Below are positions 22,767 to 30,042 of a DNA stretch of 31,535 nucleotides, in pieces (position 1 is the first letter of the stretch; each line of letters starts with the position of its first letter). Location of the stretch: positions 1 through 31,535 of the forward strand of contig CAWVKK010000030.1 in NCBI GenBank assembly GCA_963929865.1, given 5' to 3'. Source of the DNA: JAGZHZ01 sp963929865. Its GTDB lineage: Bacteria > Bacillota > Clostridia > Lachnospirales > Lachnospiraceae. The translations under genes and the position numbers were made by a program. Below the pieces are notes generated by a model, which saw only the letters and a program-made list of their open reading frames with translations, ran no database searches and had not been told where the DNA came from.

Positions 22767-23855
22767 GTGATATCAAATCAAATTTTACAGACCACGCTGG
22801 ATGGTCTGAAAGTCATTACAAGAGTCGATTTATGTGTAATGGACACCGAAGGCAATGTTCTTGCCTCCACCTTTACAGAAGCGGAGAATTATAGAGATTC
22901 CATTATTTCTTTTGTGCAGTCTCCGGCAGACAGTCAGGAGGTACAAGGATATCAGTTTTTTAAAGTCTTTGACGATCAACAATTAGAATACATACTTTTA
23001 GCGAACGGAAGCAGCGACGATTCCTATATGGTGGGAAAAGTGGCGGTGTTCCAGATTCAAAATCTTTTGATCGCATATAAAGAGCGCTTTGACAAGGACA
23101 ACTTTATCAAAAATTTATTGTTGGACAATCTGCTCCTGGTGGATATCTACAATAGGGCAAAAAAGCTGCACATCGACACGTCTGTCCGCCGGGTTGTATT
23201 CATTCTGGAGACCAATCATGAAAAAGACAGTCATTCTCTGGAAAACATCCGGACTTTATTTGGAGGAAAATCGGGCGACTTTATCACGGCGGTGGATGAG
23301 AAAAGCATCATCATCGTAAAGGAATTAAAAGAAGACGACGGATATCCTGAGATGGACCGGACGGCTAACAGCATATTGGACGTCCTGACGCCGGAACGAA
23401 GGGAAAACGCGCATATCGCCTATGGAACGATTGTAAGCGAGATCAAGGAGGTCTCCAAATCGTACAAGGAGGCAAGGATGGCCCTCGACGTCGGAAAAAT
23501 TTTCTTCAGCGACAGAGAAGTGATCGCATACAGCTCCCTGGGAATCGGACGGCTTATTTACCAGCTGCCCATTCCGCTGTGCAAAATGTTTATCCGGGAA
23601 ATTTTTGAAGGAAAATCTCCCGATGATTTTGACGAGGAGACGCTTGCCACGATCAACAAATTTTTTGAAAACAGCTTAAATGTTTCCGAGACATCGCGCC
23701 AGCTCTACATCCACAGAAACACGCTTGTCTACCGCCTAGACAAACTGCAAAAGAGCACGGGACTGGACCTGCGCGTGTTTGAAGACGCGATTACATTTAA
23801 AATCGCGCTGATGGTTGTAAAATATATGAAATATATGGAATCACTGGATTACTAA
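22767..23855 (+). CDS. CdaR family transcriptional regulator (PucR-type C-terminal HTH)
   Basis: The 362-residue protein has an N-terminal sensory part (MDTEGNVLAST, resembling diacid-recognition or GAF-like modules), a GGDEF-like middle domain (VSKSYKEARMALDVGK) and a C-terminal HTH (NVSETSRQLYIHRNTLVYRLDKLQKSTG, about residues 305-340). This is the CdaR/PucR architecture that activates sugar-diacid or other catabolic genes in response to a metabolite. The start is GTG 22767, with AAGGAG at normal spacing and no better ATG. No glycerate or diacid operon is adjacent, so its regulon is elsewhere or unknown. Confidence 0.88.
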   Translation: MISNQILQTTLDGLKVITRVDLCVMDTEGNVLASTFTEAENYRDSIISFVQSPADSQEVQGYQFFKVFDDQQLEYILLANGSSDDSYMVGKVAVFQIQNLLIAYKERFDKDNFIKNLLLDNLLLVDIYNRAKKLHIDTSVRRVVFILETNHEKDSHSLENIRTLFGGKSGDFITAVDEKSIIIVKELKEDDGYPEMDRTANSILDVLTPERRENAHIAYGTIVSEIKEVSKSYKEARMALDVGKIFFSDREVIAYSSLGIGRLIYQLPIPLCKMFIREIFEGKSPDDFDEETLATINKFFENSLNVSETSRQLYIHRNTLVYRLDKLQKSTGLDLRVFEDAITFKIALMVVKYMKYMESLDY

Positions 23856-24055
23856 ACCGTTAGAGCACACATCTTGCGTGTTCGAAACGCCGCCGCGGCA
23901 ATCACTGGGCGAATATGCAGACGTGTTCGCCCGACTTGTCGTTTTCGCAGATAAAAATGACTGTCGGAATAAAAATTCGGCAGTCATTGTGTTTTCCGGA
24001 AAGGGAAAAACAGGGACACGTTCGCGCAAAGGCGGGAAATGTATGAGCTGGAATA
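23856..24055. other. GC-rich structured gap with terminator, unassigned
   Basis: The gap after the CdaR gene holds GGGCGAA/TTCGCCC (23907-23913, 23926-23932), a GCCGCGGC palindrome near 23890 and two close copies of CGTGTTCG (23876 and 23922 regions). It is more GC-rich than other gaps. A GTG-started 64-codon frame (23878-24072) crosses it and the terminator. I cannot assign it to a known RNA or gene. Confidence 0.4.
23956..23995 (+). terminator. intrinsic terminator upstream of the CtpA-type protease gene
   Basis: AATGACTGTCGGAAT and ATTCGGCAGTCATT (to 23988) pair with one G-T pair and one bulge around an AAAA loop, followed by GTGTTTT. Confidence 0.75.
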
Positions 24056-24121
24056 AAAAGTGTGGGGAATGATAGGATAGATAAGAGAGAACTTGCGGCA
24101 CAGACAGAAAGAGGCGTATCA

Positions 24122-25321
24122 ATGGAAAAAAATTATCGATTTTTTAAGGGCTTTTTAAGCGGATGGGCATTTATGCTGGCAGTCAGCGCAGTAGCGCTGG
24201 GCGTAAGAGGGAGGCTTTACGGATCGGCAACGGAACAGGAAGACAGCGTCGTTACGCAGGAGCATATCAACAAGCTGGCGGAGCTGGAGAGGATGATGGA
24301 TCAGTACAATCTGGAGGAGATAGACAAAAAAAAGATGACCGATTCGATGTATAAAGGGATGGTGGCAGGTCTCGAGGATCCATATGCCGCGTATTATACG
24401 GCGGAAGAACTCGAAAGCGTCCAGAGAACGCTCGAGGGAAGCTATAAAGGCATCGGCGTTTTGATGTCCCAGAGTTCCCAAACGAATGAAATCCGAGTAG
24501 TCAGGTGCTATGACGGATCGCCCGCGCAGACGGCGGGGCTGAAAGAGGACGACGTGCTTTTGGAGCTGAATGGGCAGGACGTCTCAGGGATGAGCTTAAA
24601 TGAAGTGGTTGCACAGATTCAGGAAGGAGAAGAGGATACGGTTACGGTGACGGTAAAAAGAGAGGGGGAGAAGGAAAACCTGACATTTTCGATGGAACGG
24701 ACTGAGGTGGAGGTTCCGACCGTCAACGCGGAGATGATGGAAGACGGCATTGGATATATCCAGATTGTGGAATTCGATTCGGTGACAGTCAGCCAGTTTA
24801 AGAGGGCTGTGTCCGATCTGGAGGAGCAGGGCATGGAGAATCTGATTGTAGATGTGCGGGATAATCCGGGAGGGATGCTGACAAGCGTCTGCGATATTTT
24901 AGACCAGATTCTTCCGGAAGGGCTTATGGTCTATACAGAAGATAACACCGGAGAGCGATGCGAATATTTTTCGGACGAAGAGCATCAATTCACAAAACCG
25001 CTTGTCGTTTTAGTAAACGGGGAGAGCGCAAGCGCCTCTGAGATTTTTGCCGGAGCTATCCAGGACTACGGACTGGGTCAGATTGTAGGAACGACAACAT
25101 ATGGAAAAGGAATCGTACAGACGACGTACAGCCTCGCAGACGGCAGCGCGCTGAAACTGACGACCGCAAAATACTATACGCCAAACGGAAACGATATCCA
25201 TGAAAAAGGGATTGAGCCGGACGTCACTGTGGAACTGGACGAAGAGGTGAAAGATCAGACCGTCATAGAAAAGGAAGAGGACAATCAGCTGCAAAAGGCC
25301 GTTGAGATACTGAGCAAGTGA
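24122..25321 (+). CDS. S41 family carboxy-terminal processing protease (CtpA-like)
   Basis: The 399-residue protease is anchored or exported by one N-terminal hydrophobic helix (about residues 11-28). A PDZ domain (about 95-185; SPAQTAGLKEDDVLLELNGQDV) is followed by the S41 catalytic domain with nucleophile S304 (ESASASE) and general base K329 (TTYGKG), the usual 25-residue spacing. Such enzymes trim C-termini of exported proteins; in spore-formers a paralogue (CtpB) acts in sporulation signalling. ATG 24122 (MEKNYRFFKG) is chosen as it places the membrane helix at the N-terminus. The ribosome site is modest (AGAGGCG). It is probably an operon with the sigma-like gene 39 bases downstream. 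Confidence 0.92.
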   Translation: MEKNYRFFKGFLSGWAFMLAVSAVALGVRGRLYGSATEQEDSVVTQEHINKLAELERMMDQYNLEEIDKKKMTDSMYKGMVAGLEDPYAAYYTAEELESVQRTLEGSYKGIGVLMSQSSQTNEIRVVRCYDGSPAQTAGLKEDDVLLELNGQDVSGMSLNEVVAQIQEGEEDTVTVTVKREGEKENLTFSMERTEVEVPTVNAEMMEDGIGYIQIVEFDSVTVSQFKRAVSDLEEQGMENLIVDVRDNPGGMLTSVCDILDQILPEGLMVYTEDNTGERCEYFSDEEHQFTKPLVVLVNGESASASEIFAGAIQDYGLGQIVGTTTYGKGIVQTTYSLADGSALKLTTAKYYTPNGNDIHEKGIEPDVTVELDEEVKDQTVIEKEEDNQLQKAVEILSK

Positions 25322-25360
25322 GAGACAAAGCTATCGCGGCAGCAGCAGAAAGGGAAAGAA

Positions 25361-26152
25361 ATGAAAGAAAAATTTATTTTCAGAGAGATGCTCAAGGAAA
25401 TCAGAGAAATTGCCGATCAAAAGGGAAACGTGCTGACAGAGGAGGAGGTCAGAAGTTTTTTTGAGGATGCGTGTCCGCAGGAAGAACAGATGAAGCTGAT
25501 CTTTGACTATCTGACCGGGCAGAATATCCGCATTTTGGGATATGAAGAGAAAGAGACGGAGGATCCGGCGCAGCAGGAAGAAGGATTTGTGATTACGGCA
25601 CAGGAAGAGTCGGAGTACTTAAGTATTTACGAAGAAGAACTCCAAAACATTCAAGAAGCTTCAGATGAGGAAAAATGGAAGCTGATCAGCAGCGCGGCAG
25701 AGGGGGATGTCCTTGCAAAGAGCAGACTGATTGAATTGTATCTTCCGACTGTGGCAAAAATTGCCAGAAAATATGAAAAAAAGGAACTGCCTCTGGCCGA
25801 TTTGATACAGGAGGGAAACGTAGGACTGATGCTTGCGGCAGACGCCTTAGAAAAAAGCATGGATATGGAGAAGGCGGAATGCTTTCTGACAGAACAGATA
25901 AAAAAATCTATTGAGGAAGCGATTGCGCAGCAAAGGGACACGCGCCGCGCCGCAGAAGAAATAGCAGGGCGCGTCAACTATCTAAATGAAGCGATCCACA
26001 ATCTGGAAGAAGATTTGGAACATAAGGTTTCGCTCGAAGAGCTGTCCGCATACCTGGAAATGCCGGCGGACGAAATAGAAGATATTTTAAGAATGGCAGG
26101 AGATGAGATTGAAATGGAAACGCATTCCCACGCTCATCCCCATAAACACTGA
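25361..26152 (+). CDS. sigma-70-like protein lacking region 4
   Basis: The 263-residue protein has an N-terminal segment like sigma region 1.1 (GNVLTEEEVRSFFED...IFDYLTGQNI, about 22-66) and an acidic linker. Region 2 has DLIQEGNVGLM at 147-157, and a region 3-like part follows (GRVNYLNEA...SLEELSAYLEMPADEIEDIL). Then it stops; there is no region 4 for -35 binding. The stretch where housekeeping sigmas have FSTYATWWIRQAI reads FLTEQIKKSIEEAI, so the aromatic residues used in promoter melting are gone. The tail HSHAHPHKH could bind metal. It may be an inactive sigma relative or an RNA polymerase modulator. It sits behind the CtpA-type gene, probably in one operon. Confidence 0.8.
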   Translation: MKEKFIFREMLKEIREIADQKGNVLTEEEVRSFFEDACPQEEQMKLIFDYLTGQNIRILGYEEKETEDPAQQEEGFVITAQEESEYLSIYEEELQNIQEASDEEKWKLISSAAEGDVLAKSRLIELYLPTVAKIARKYEKKELPLADLIQEGNVGLMLAADALEKSMDMEKAECFLTEQIKKSIEEAIAQQRDTRRAAEEIAGRVNYLNEAIHNLEEDLEHKVSLEELSAYLEMPADEIEDILRMAGDEIEMETHSHAHPHKH

Positions 26153-26168
26153 CCCATTTGAGCGGGCA

Positions 26169-26208
26169 GAAAGGACGCCGGAGGAGACACCTTCTCAGCG
26201 TCCTTTTC
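26169..26208 (+). terminator. intrinsic terminator after the sigma-like gene
   Basis: AAGGACGC (26171-26178) pairs with GCGTCCTT (26198-26205), extended by AGA/TCT, followed by a short T-run. GAGG/CCTTCTC adds inner structure. Confidence 0.75.
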
Positions 26209-26291
26209 TGCATGCGCCGTCAGGCACAGTTTTTTTGCAAAACATAATTTTCCTCACAGCGTCATACAATGAAAAAGAGGAGGAAAATAAA

Positions 26292-26672
26292 ATGGACAAT
26301 GGAAAAACAGTGAGGAAAAAGAAAAAAGGAGTCGTGTGCATAGCGGCCCTTTTTGGCGCTTACTTTATGACAGCGGTTATGCTCCTGATTTTAGCTCTCC
26401 TGCTGTACCGGATGGACTTGGACGAAAGCAAGATAGCCGCGGGCATCCTGATTGTTTACATTGTTTCAGGGTTTGTCGGGGGATTTATTGCAGGAAAAGG
26501 AATCGGAAGCAAAAAATATCTGTGGGGAATGCTTGTGGGGCTCTTCTATTTTGCCGTCCTGACAGCCATCTCGGCAGCTTCCGGGAATATTTTGCTGCAG
26601 GAGGGAATGCATGTGCTGACGACGGTGATTCTGTGCGCAGGGTCGGGAATGATGGGCGGTATGCTGTCGTAA
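26292..26672 (+). CDS. small membrane protein, TIGR04086 (YrzE-like) family
   Basis: The 126-residue protein has a basic N-terminus (VRKKKKG), four predicted membrane helices and glycine-rich turns (SGFVGGFIAGKGIGSKKYLWG, GSGMMGGMLS). This matches the TIGR04086 family found across Clostridia, of unknown function. ATG 26292 follows GAGGAGGAAAA; a longer frame from 26103 would run back through the terminator and the upstream gene. It is flanked by terminators on both sides, so it is monocistronic. Confidence 0.8.
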   Translation: MDNGKTVRKKKKGVVCIAALFGAYFMTAVMLLILALLLYRMDLDESKIAAGILIVYIVSGFVGGFIAGKGIGSKKYLWGMLVGLFYFAVLTAISAASGNILLQEGMHVLTTVILCAGSGMMGGMLS

Positions 26673-26697
26673 AAAATTTGCATGAGACGGGGAAAGC

Positions 26698-26743
26698 AAA
26701 AGGCGGTCAGAAAGCTTAGAGAAGACTTTTTTGACTGCCTTTT
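26698..26743 (+). terminator. intrinsic terminator after the TIGR04086 gene
   Basis: AAAAGGCGGTCA (26698-26709) pairs with TGACTGCCTTTT (26732-26743) with a single G-T pair in 12. The T-run is within the 3' arm. Confidence 0.7.
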
Positions 26744-26859
26744 GGAAAAAAGCACCAAAAAATCTGACAAAAATCAAAAAAAAGTATGGAAAAAAAAGAA
26801 AAGAACAAAGACAAGCGCAGGACATAAAAAATTCTCTTTTTTTTGATGCCATTTTGTGG

Positions 26860-26865
26860 TATAGT
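26860..26865 (+). promoter_or_regulatory. extended -10 promoter upstream of rho
   Basis: TGGTATAGT gives TG-N-TATAGT, an extended -10, with only a T-run at the -35 position. It predicts a rho leader of about 220 nt. The stretch 26744-26856 before it is A/T-rich and holds nothing else I recognise. Confidence 0.5.
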
Positions 26866-26935
26866 GATATCAGGTCTAAATAGAATCAAGGTCATTTCAG
26901 ACACAGACTCCTGTAAACAAATCTTAAAAAAACTT

Positions 26936-26996
26936 AGCGTGCCGGTTGCGATGAACATGCATCGCAAGCTGCCTACCTGCGGCGATCACGCTTTTA
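26936..26996 (+). ncRNA. candidate three-way-junction RNA in the rho leader
   Basis: A closing stem AGCGTG/CACGCT (26936-26941, 26987-26992) encloses two adjacent hairpins. They are TTGCGATG/CATCGCAA with a 6-base loop (26946-26967) and GCTGC/GCGGC with a 6-base loop (26968-26983, one G-T pair). TTTTA follows the closing stem. All three helices are gapless. I cannot match it to a known riboswitch or leader family. Confidence 0.5.
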
Positions 26997-27061
26997 TATC
27001 AGACATTTTCAAATATCCATAACAGTGAATTGCATATTGTACAGAGAAAGGAGCAGCCTAT

Positions 27062-27082
27062 TTGCGCTTAAAAAATAGGTAA
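27062..27082 (+). CDS. possible 6-codon mini-ORF just upstream of rho
   Basis: TTG at 27062 follows AAAGGAG (27047-27053) with an ideal 8-base gap and opens TTG-CGC-TTA-AAA-AAT-AGG-TAA. Its stop is 8 bases before the rho ATG, which itself has only AGGT for a ribosome site. Translational coupling to rho is possible. The evidence is only sequence layout. Confidence 0.3.
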   Translation: MRLKNR

Positions 27083-27090
27083 CGATATTT

Positions 27091-28503
27091 ATGATAAGAG
27101 AAAAGTATGAATCTTTGTCCGCCGCTGCACTGCGCGACATTGCAAAGGCGAGAGGATTAAAGCACATTTCTGCGCTGAGAAAGAATGAACTGATTGACAG
27201 AATGATGGAAGAAGACGAAAAAGAAAATAAGGAAGAGAAGAGACAAGAAATGGAACAACAGGAAAAACCATTGGAAAAAGACGGGGAAGAAGCGCTTTTT
27301 GAAGAAGAAAGACAGGCGCAGGAAACGCATGTCCGGGAAGAAAAAATGACTCCTCCAGGGGAGCTGTCTCAGCTCGACAGCGGGCAGATTGCCCACGGAA
27401 TCCTGGAAGTGCTCCCGGACGGATACGGATTTATCCGGTGCGAAAATTATATGCCTGGGGAAAACGACGTCTACGTATCTCCCTCCCAGATACGCAAATT
27501 TAATTTAAAGACAGGGGATATCATCTCAGGGAACACGAGAATTAAGACGCAGCAGGAAAAATTTTCTGCGCTTTTATACTTAAAGACGATCAATGGCATG
27601 TCTCCGTTCGCGGCGATGAAGAGGTACAATTTTGAGGATATGACGCCGATCTTCCCAAATGAACGATTAAAGATGGAGCGGGATGCAAAGGCAGTGGCGA
27701 TGCGGATTTTAGACTTGATCTCACCGATCGGAAAAGGGCAGAGAGGGATGATCGTATCTCCGCCGAAAGCGGGAAAGACCACCTTGATGAAGGACATCGC
27801 AAGATCGATTCTGAAAAACAATCCGCAGACGCATCTGATTATTTTGCTGATCGACGAAAGACCGGAGGAAGTGACGGATATCAAAGAGGCCATAAGAGGA
27901 GAAAATGTGGAAGTCATCTACTCGACATTTGACGAGCTGCCGGACCATCACAAACGTGTCTCAGAGATGGTGATCGAGCGGGCAAAACGCCTTGTGGAGC
28001 ATCAAAAAGACGTTATCATTCTGCTGGACAGCATCACACGCCTTGCCAGAGCCTACAACCTGATTGTCCCACCGAGCGGCCGCACGCTCTCAGGAGGACT
28101 TGACCCGGCGGCGCTCCACATGCCGAAACGGTTTTTCGGGGCAGCGCGCAACATGCGCCAGGGAGGAAGCCTGACGATCCTTGCGACGGCTCTGATCGAT
28201 ACGGGAAGCAAGATGGACGATGTGATTTATGAAGAATTTAAGGGGACCGGAAACATGGAGCTTGTCTTAGACCGCAAGCTGTCAGAAAAGAGGGTGTTCC
28301 CGGCGATCGACATTCAGAAATCGAGTACGAGGCGTGAAGATCTTCTCTTAAATCAGGATGAACTAGAAGCCGTCTATATTATGAGAAAAGCGCTGAATGG
28401 AATGAAGTCCGAGGAAGCCGTAGAAAATATTCTAAACCTTTTTACAAAGACAAAAAATAATCAGGAATTTGTCCAGATTGTAAAAAAACAGAAATTCCTG
28501 TAA
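27091..28503 (+). CDS. rho: transcription termination factor Rho
   Basis: The 470-residue hexameric RNA helicase ends untranslated transcripts. An N-terminal SAP-like helix-hairpin (LRDIAKARGLKHISALRKNELIDRM, 14-38) is followed by a Glu/Lys/Gln-rich insertion (about 40-90) not present in E. coli Rho. Next come the RNA-binding OB domain (GILEVLPDGYGFIR...DVYVSPSQIRKF) and the ATPase core with Walker A PPKAGKT (224-230, K229), Walker B VIILLDSITRLARAYN, and GGSLTILATALIDTGS. All catalytic motifs are present. The ATG has only a weak ribosome site but no in-frame alternative, since a stop lies at 27076-27078. The leader carries a structured element and a mini-ORF, suggesting post-transcriptional control. 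Confidence 0.97.
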   Translation: MIREKYESLSAAALRDIAKARGLKHISALRKNELIDRMMEEDEKENKEEKRQEMEQQEKPLEKDGEEALFEEERQAQETHVREEKMTPPGELSQLDSGQIAHGILEVLPDGYGFIRCENYMPGENDVYVSPSQIRKFNLKTGDIISGNTRIKTQQEKFSALLYLKTINGMSPFAAMKRYNFEDMTPIFPNERLKMERDAKAVAMRILDLISPIGKGQRGMIVSPPKAGKTTLMKDIARSILKNNPQTHLIILLIDERPEEVTDIKEAIRGENVEVIYSTFDELPDHHKRVSEMVIERAKRLVEHQKDVIILLDSITRLARAYNLIVPPSGRTLSGGLDPAALHMPKRFFGAARNMRQGGSLTILATALIDTGSKMDDVIYEEFKGTGNMELVLDRKLSEKRVFPAIDIQKSSTRREDLLLNQDELEAVYIMRKALNGMKSEEAVENILNLFTKTKNNQEFVQIVKKQKFL

Positions 28504-28512
28504 AAAAGTCGG

Positions 28513-28541
28513 TTGCAATTTCCATGCAGATGTGGTATGAT
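28513..28541 (+). promoter_or_regulatory. promoter of rpmE
   Basis: TTGCAA (28513-28518) and TATGAT (28536-28541) have a 17-base spacer, starting 10 bases after the rho stop. It gives rpmE its own transcript with a leader of about 180 nt. No clear terminator was seen directly after rho, so read-through is also possible. Confidence 0.7.
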
Positions 28542-28548
28542 CTAATCG

Positions 28549-28725
28549 CTATGAAAAAAGGACGGCGCATAACGGCGGCGTCTGACCGTTTTAACTGCAG
28601 GGACTTGCAGGGATAGTCCGGGATATCTTACTGTGGAAATGCGGGAGCAGTATTGACCGGAAACAGACCGCGGACAATGGATGAATCTGCGGTAAGCAGT
28701 TCACAAAATCAGAAGTAAGAGGTGA
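28549..28725 (+). promoter_or_regulatory. structured rpmE leader, candidate L31 autoregulatory RNA
   Basis: The leader holds several short stems: AACGG/CCGTT near 28570-28595, CTGCA/TGCAG near 28596-28611, ACTG/CAGT near 28630-28652 and ACCGC/GCGGT near 28667-28694. L31 leader motifs of Firmicutes are described, in which the protein represses its own message. Whether this leader belongs to that class needs a covariance search. Confidence 0.45.
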
Positions 28726-28730
28726 AAATC

Positions 28731-28934
28731 ATGAAAGAAGGAATCCATCCAAAATATTACCAGGCAACTGTTACCTGTAACTGTGGAAATACATTTGTGA
28801 CAGGATCTACAAAGAAAGAACTTCACGTAGAAGTATGTTCAAAATGCCATTCATTCTACACAGGACAGCAGAAAACTGCTGCAGCTCGTGGACGTATTGA
28901 TAAATTCAATAAGAAATATGGTATGAATAAGTAA
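28731..28934 (+). CDS. rpmE: 50S ribosomal protein bL31 (zinc-binding form)
   Basis: The 67-residue protein of the large subunit starts MKEGIHPKYY. It carries the four zinc ligands C16, C18, C36 and C39 (CNC...CSKC), so it is the C+ paralogue used when zinc is sufficient; it bridges the subunits at the central protuberance. ATG 28731 is chosen over the in-frame GTG at 28722 because AGAGGTG is 6-7 bases before it. The gene follows rho, as in many Clostridia, and ends at a strong terminator. No zinc-independent copy or Zur-like site is in the window. Confidence 0.97.
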   Translation: MKEGIHPKYYQATVTCNCGNTFVTGSTKKELHVEVCSKCHSFYTGQQKTAAARGRIDKFNKKYGMNK

Positions 28935-28944
28935 GAAGAAGAAC

Positions 28945-28977
28945 AGGTTGAGGTTGCAAAATCTCAACCTATTTTTG
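28945..28977 (+). terminator. intrinsic terminator after rpmE
   Basis: AGGTTGAG (28945-28952) pairs perfectly with CTCAACCT (28963-28970), then ATTTTT. Confidence 0.9.
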
Positions 28978-29040
28978 CACTATGGGCGTTTGGCGGGGAT
29001 TTCTGCACAGGATGGGAGTACCAGGAGGAGGAGCATACGT

Positions 29041-30042
29041 ATGAAGTCATCAAACATTGGCGGACAGGCTGTAATGGAAGGCGTTATGATGAAAAACGGA
29101 GACCGGTATGCGGTCGCTGTCCGCAAGACAAACAAAGAGATTGAAGTCAAGGTCGACGATTACAAGGGAATCATCAAAAATAAGAAGATTCAGAGAATAC
29201 CGATTGTGCGCGGCGTTTTTAATTTTGTCGATTCGCTTGTGCTGGGAATGAAAACACTGATGTATTCCTCAAGCTTTTTTTTAGAGGAGGAAGAGGAGGA
29301 AGCGGCGAAAGACGGCAAAAAAGAAGAAAAGACACAGGAGCAGAAAAAGAAGTCGGATGATCTGCTGATGGGAATCACGGTTGCGGTTTCGATCATTATG
29401 GCAGTCGGAATTTTTATGATTCTGCCGTATTTTATTTCAAATCTGCTCAGAAATGTGACAGATTCCGCGTTTTTGATTGCGCTTGGGGAAGGTGTGATCC
29501 GAATCGTCATTTTCCTGGCGTATATCATTTTGATCTCCAGAATGAAAGATATCCAGAGAGTTTTTATGTATCACGGAGCAGAGCACAAATGTATCAACTG
29601 CATTGAACACGGGCTGGATTTGACGGTGGAAAACGTCAGAAAGAGTTCGAAGCACCACAAACGGTGCGGAACGAGCTTTCTTCTGATCGTCATGGTGATC
29701 TCGGTCGTCATGTTTATGATCATCCGGACAGATTCTCCGGTGCTGCGGGTTGTATACCGTCTGCTTCTTGTCCCGGTGGTTGCGGGGATTTCCTATGAAT
29801 TTATCCGCCTCGCCGGAAACAGCGACAACAAGTTTGTGGAGCTTTTGAGCAAACCGGGCATGGCGCTGCAGCGGCTGACGACAAAAGAGCCGGACGATAC
29901 GATGATCGAAGTCGGGATCGCGTCGGTGGAGGCAGTGTTTGACTGGAAAAAATATCTTGCCGAAAATTTCGGAAAGAGCTATGAGGAGGAGACCCGGCAG
30001 CAGCCGTTAGAGCAGGAACGGCAAAGGGAGGTTTCCGCGTGA
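29041..30042 (+). CDS. DUF1385 membrane protein (YqhQ family)
   Basis: The 333-residue protein opens with the family block NIGGQAVMEGVMM and has the family motif FMYHGAEHKCINCIEHG (His/Cys-rich, a likely metal or active site) followed by KHHKRCGTSFLL. Two pairs of membrane helices lie at about 102-160 and 215-260. A very acidic then Lys-rich loop (FFLEEEEEEAAKDGKKEEKTQEQKKK) is at about 79-105. The ATG at 29041 is chosen for AGGAGGAGG upstream. Its stop overlaps the prmC start by 4 bases (GTGA), and the family is found next to prmC-prfA in most Clostridia and Bacilli. Its biochemical role is not established. Confidence 0.9.
   Translation: MKSSNIGGQAVMEGVMMKNGDRYAVAVRKTNKEIEVKVDDYKGIIKNKKIQRIPIVRGVFNFVDSLVLGMKTLMYSSSFFLEEEEEEAAKDGKKEEKTQEQKKKSDDLLMGITVAVSIIMAVGIFMILPYFISNLLRNVTDSAFLIALGEGVIRIVIFLAYIILISRMKDIQRVFMYHGAEHKCINCIEHGLDLTVENVRKSSKHHKRCGTSFLLIVMVISVVMFMIIRTDSPVLRVVYRLLLVPVVAGISYEFIRLAGNSDNKFVELLSKPGMALQRLTTKEPDDTMIEVGIASVEAVFDWKKYLAENFGKSYEEETRQQPLEQERQREVSA

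Noticed and set aside
23856..23900. tRNA-like fragment: GTTAGAGC, then ACAC-7-base loop-GTGT with CTT in the anticodon place, then GTTCGAAAC
   Set aside because: No acceptor stem or 5' half: the upstream sequence is the CdaR-type coding end. The T-arm does not fold. Probably coincidence.
23878..24072. 64-codon GTG-started ORF in the gap after the CdaR-type gene
   Set aside because: No ribosome binding site and it crosses a terminator. It may be a decayed remnant but cannot be called a gene.
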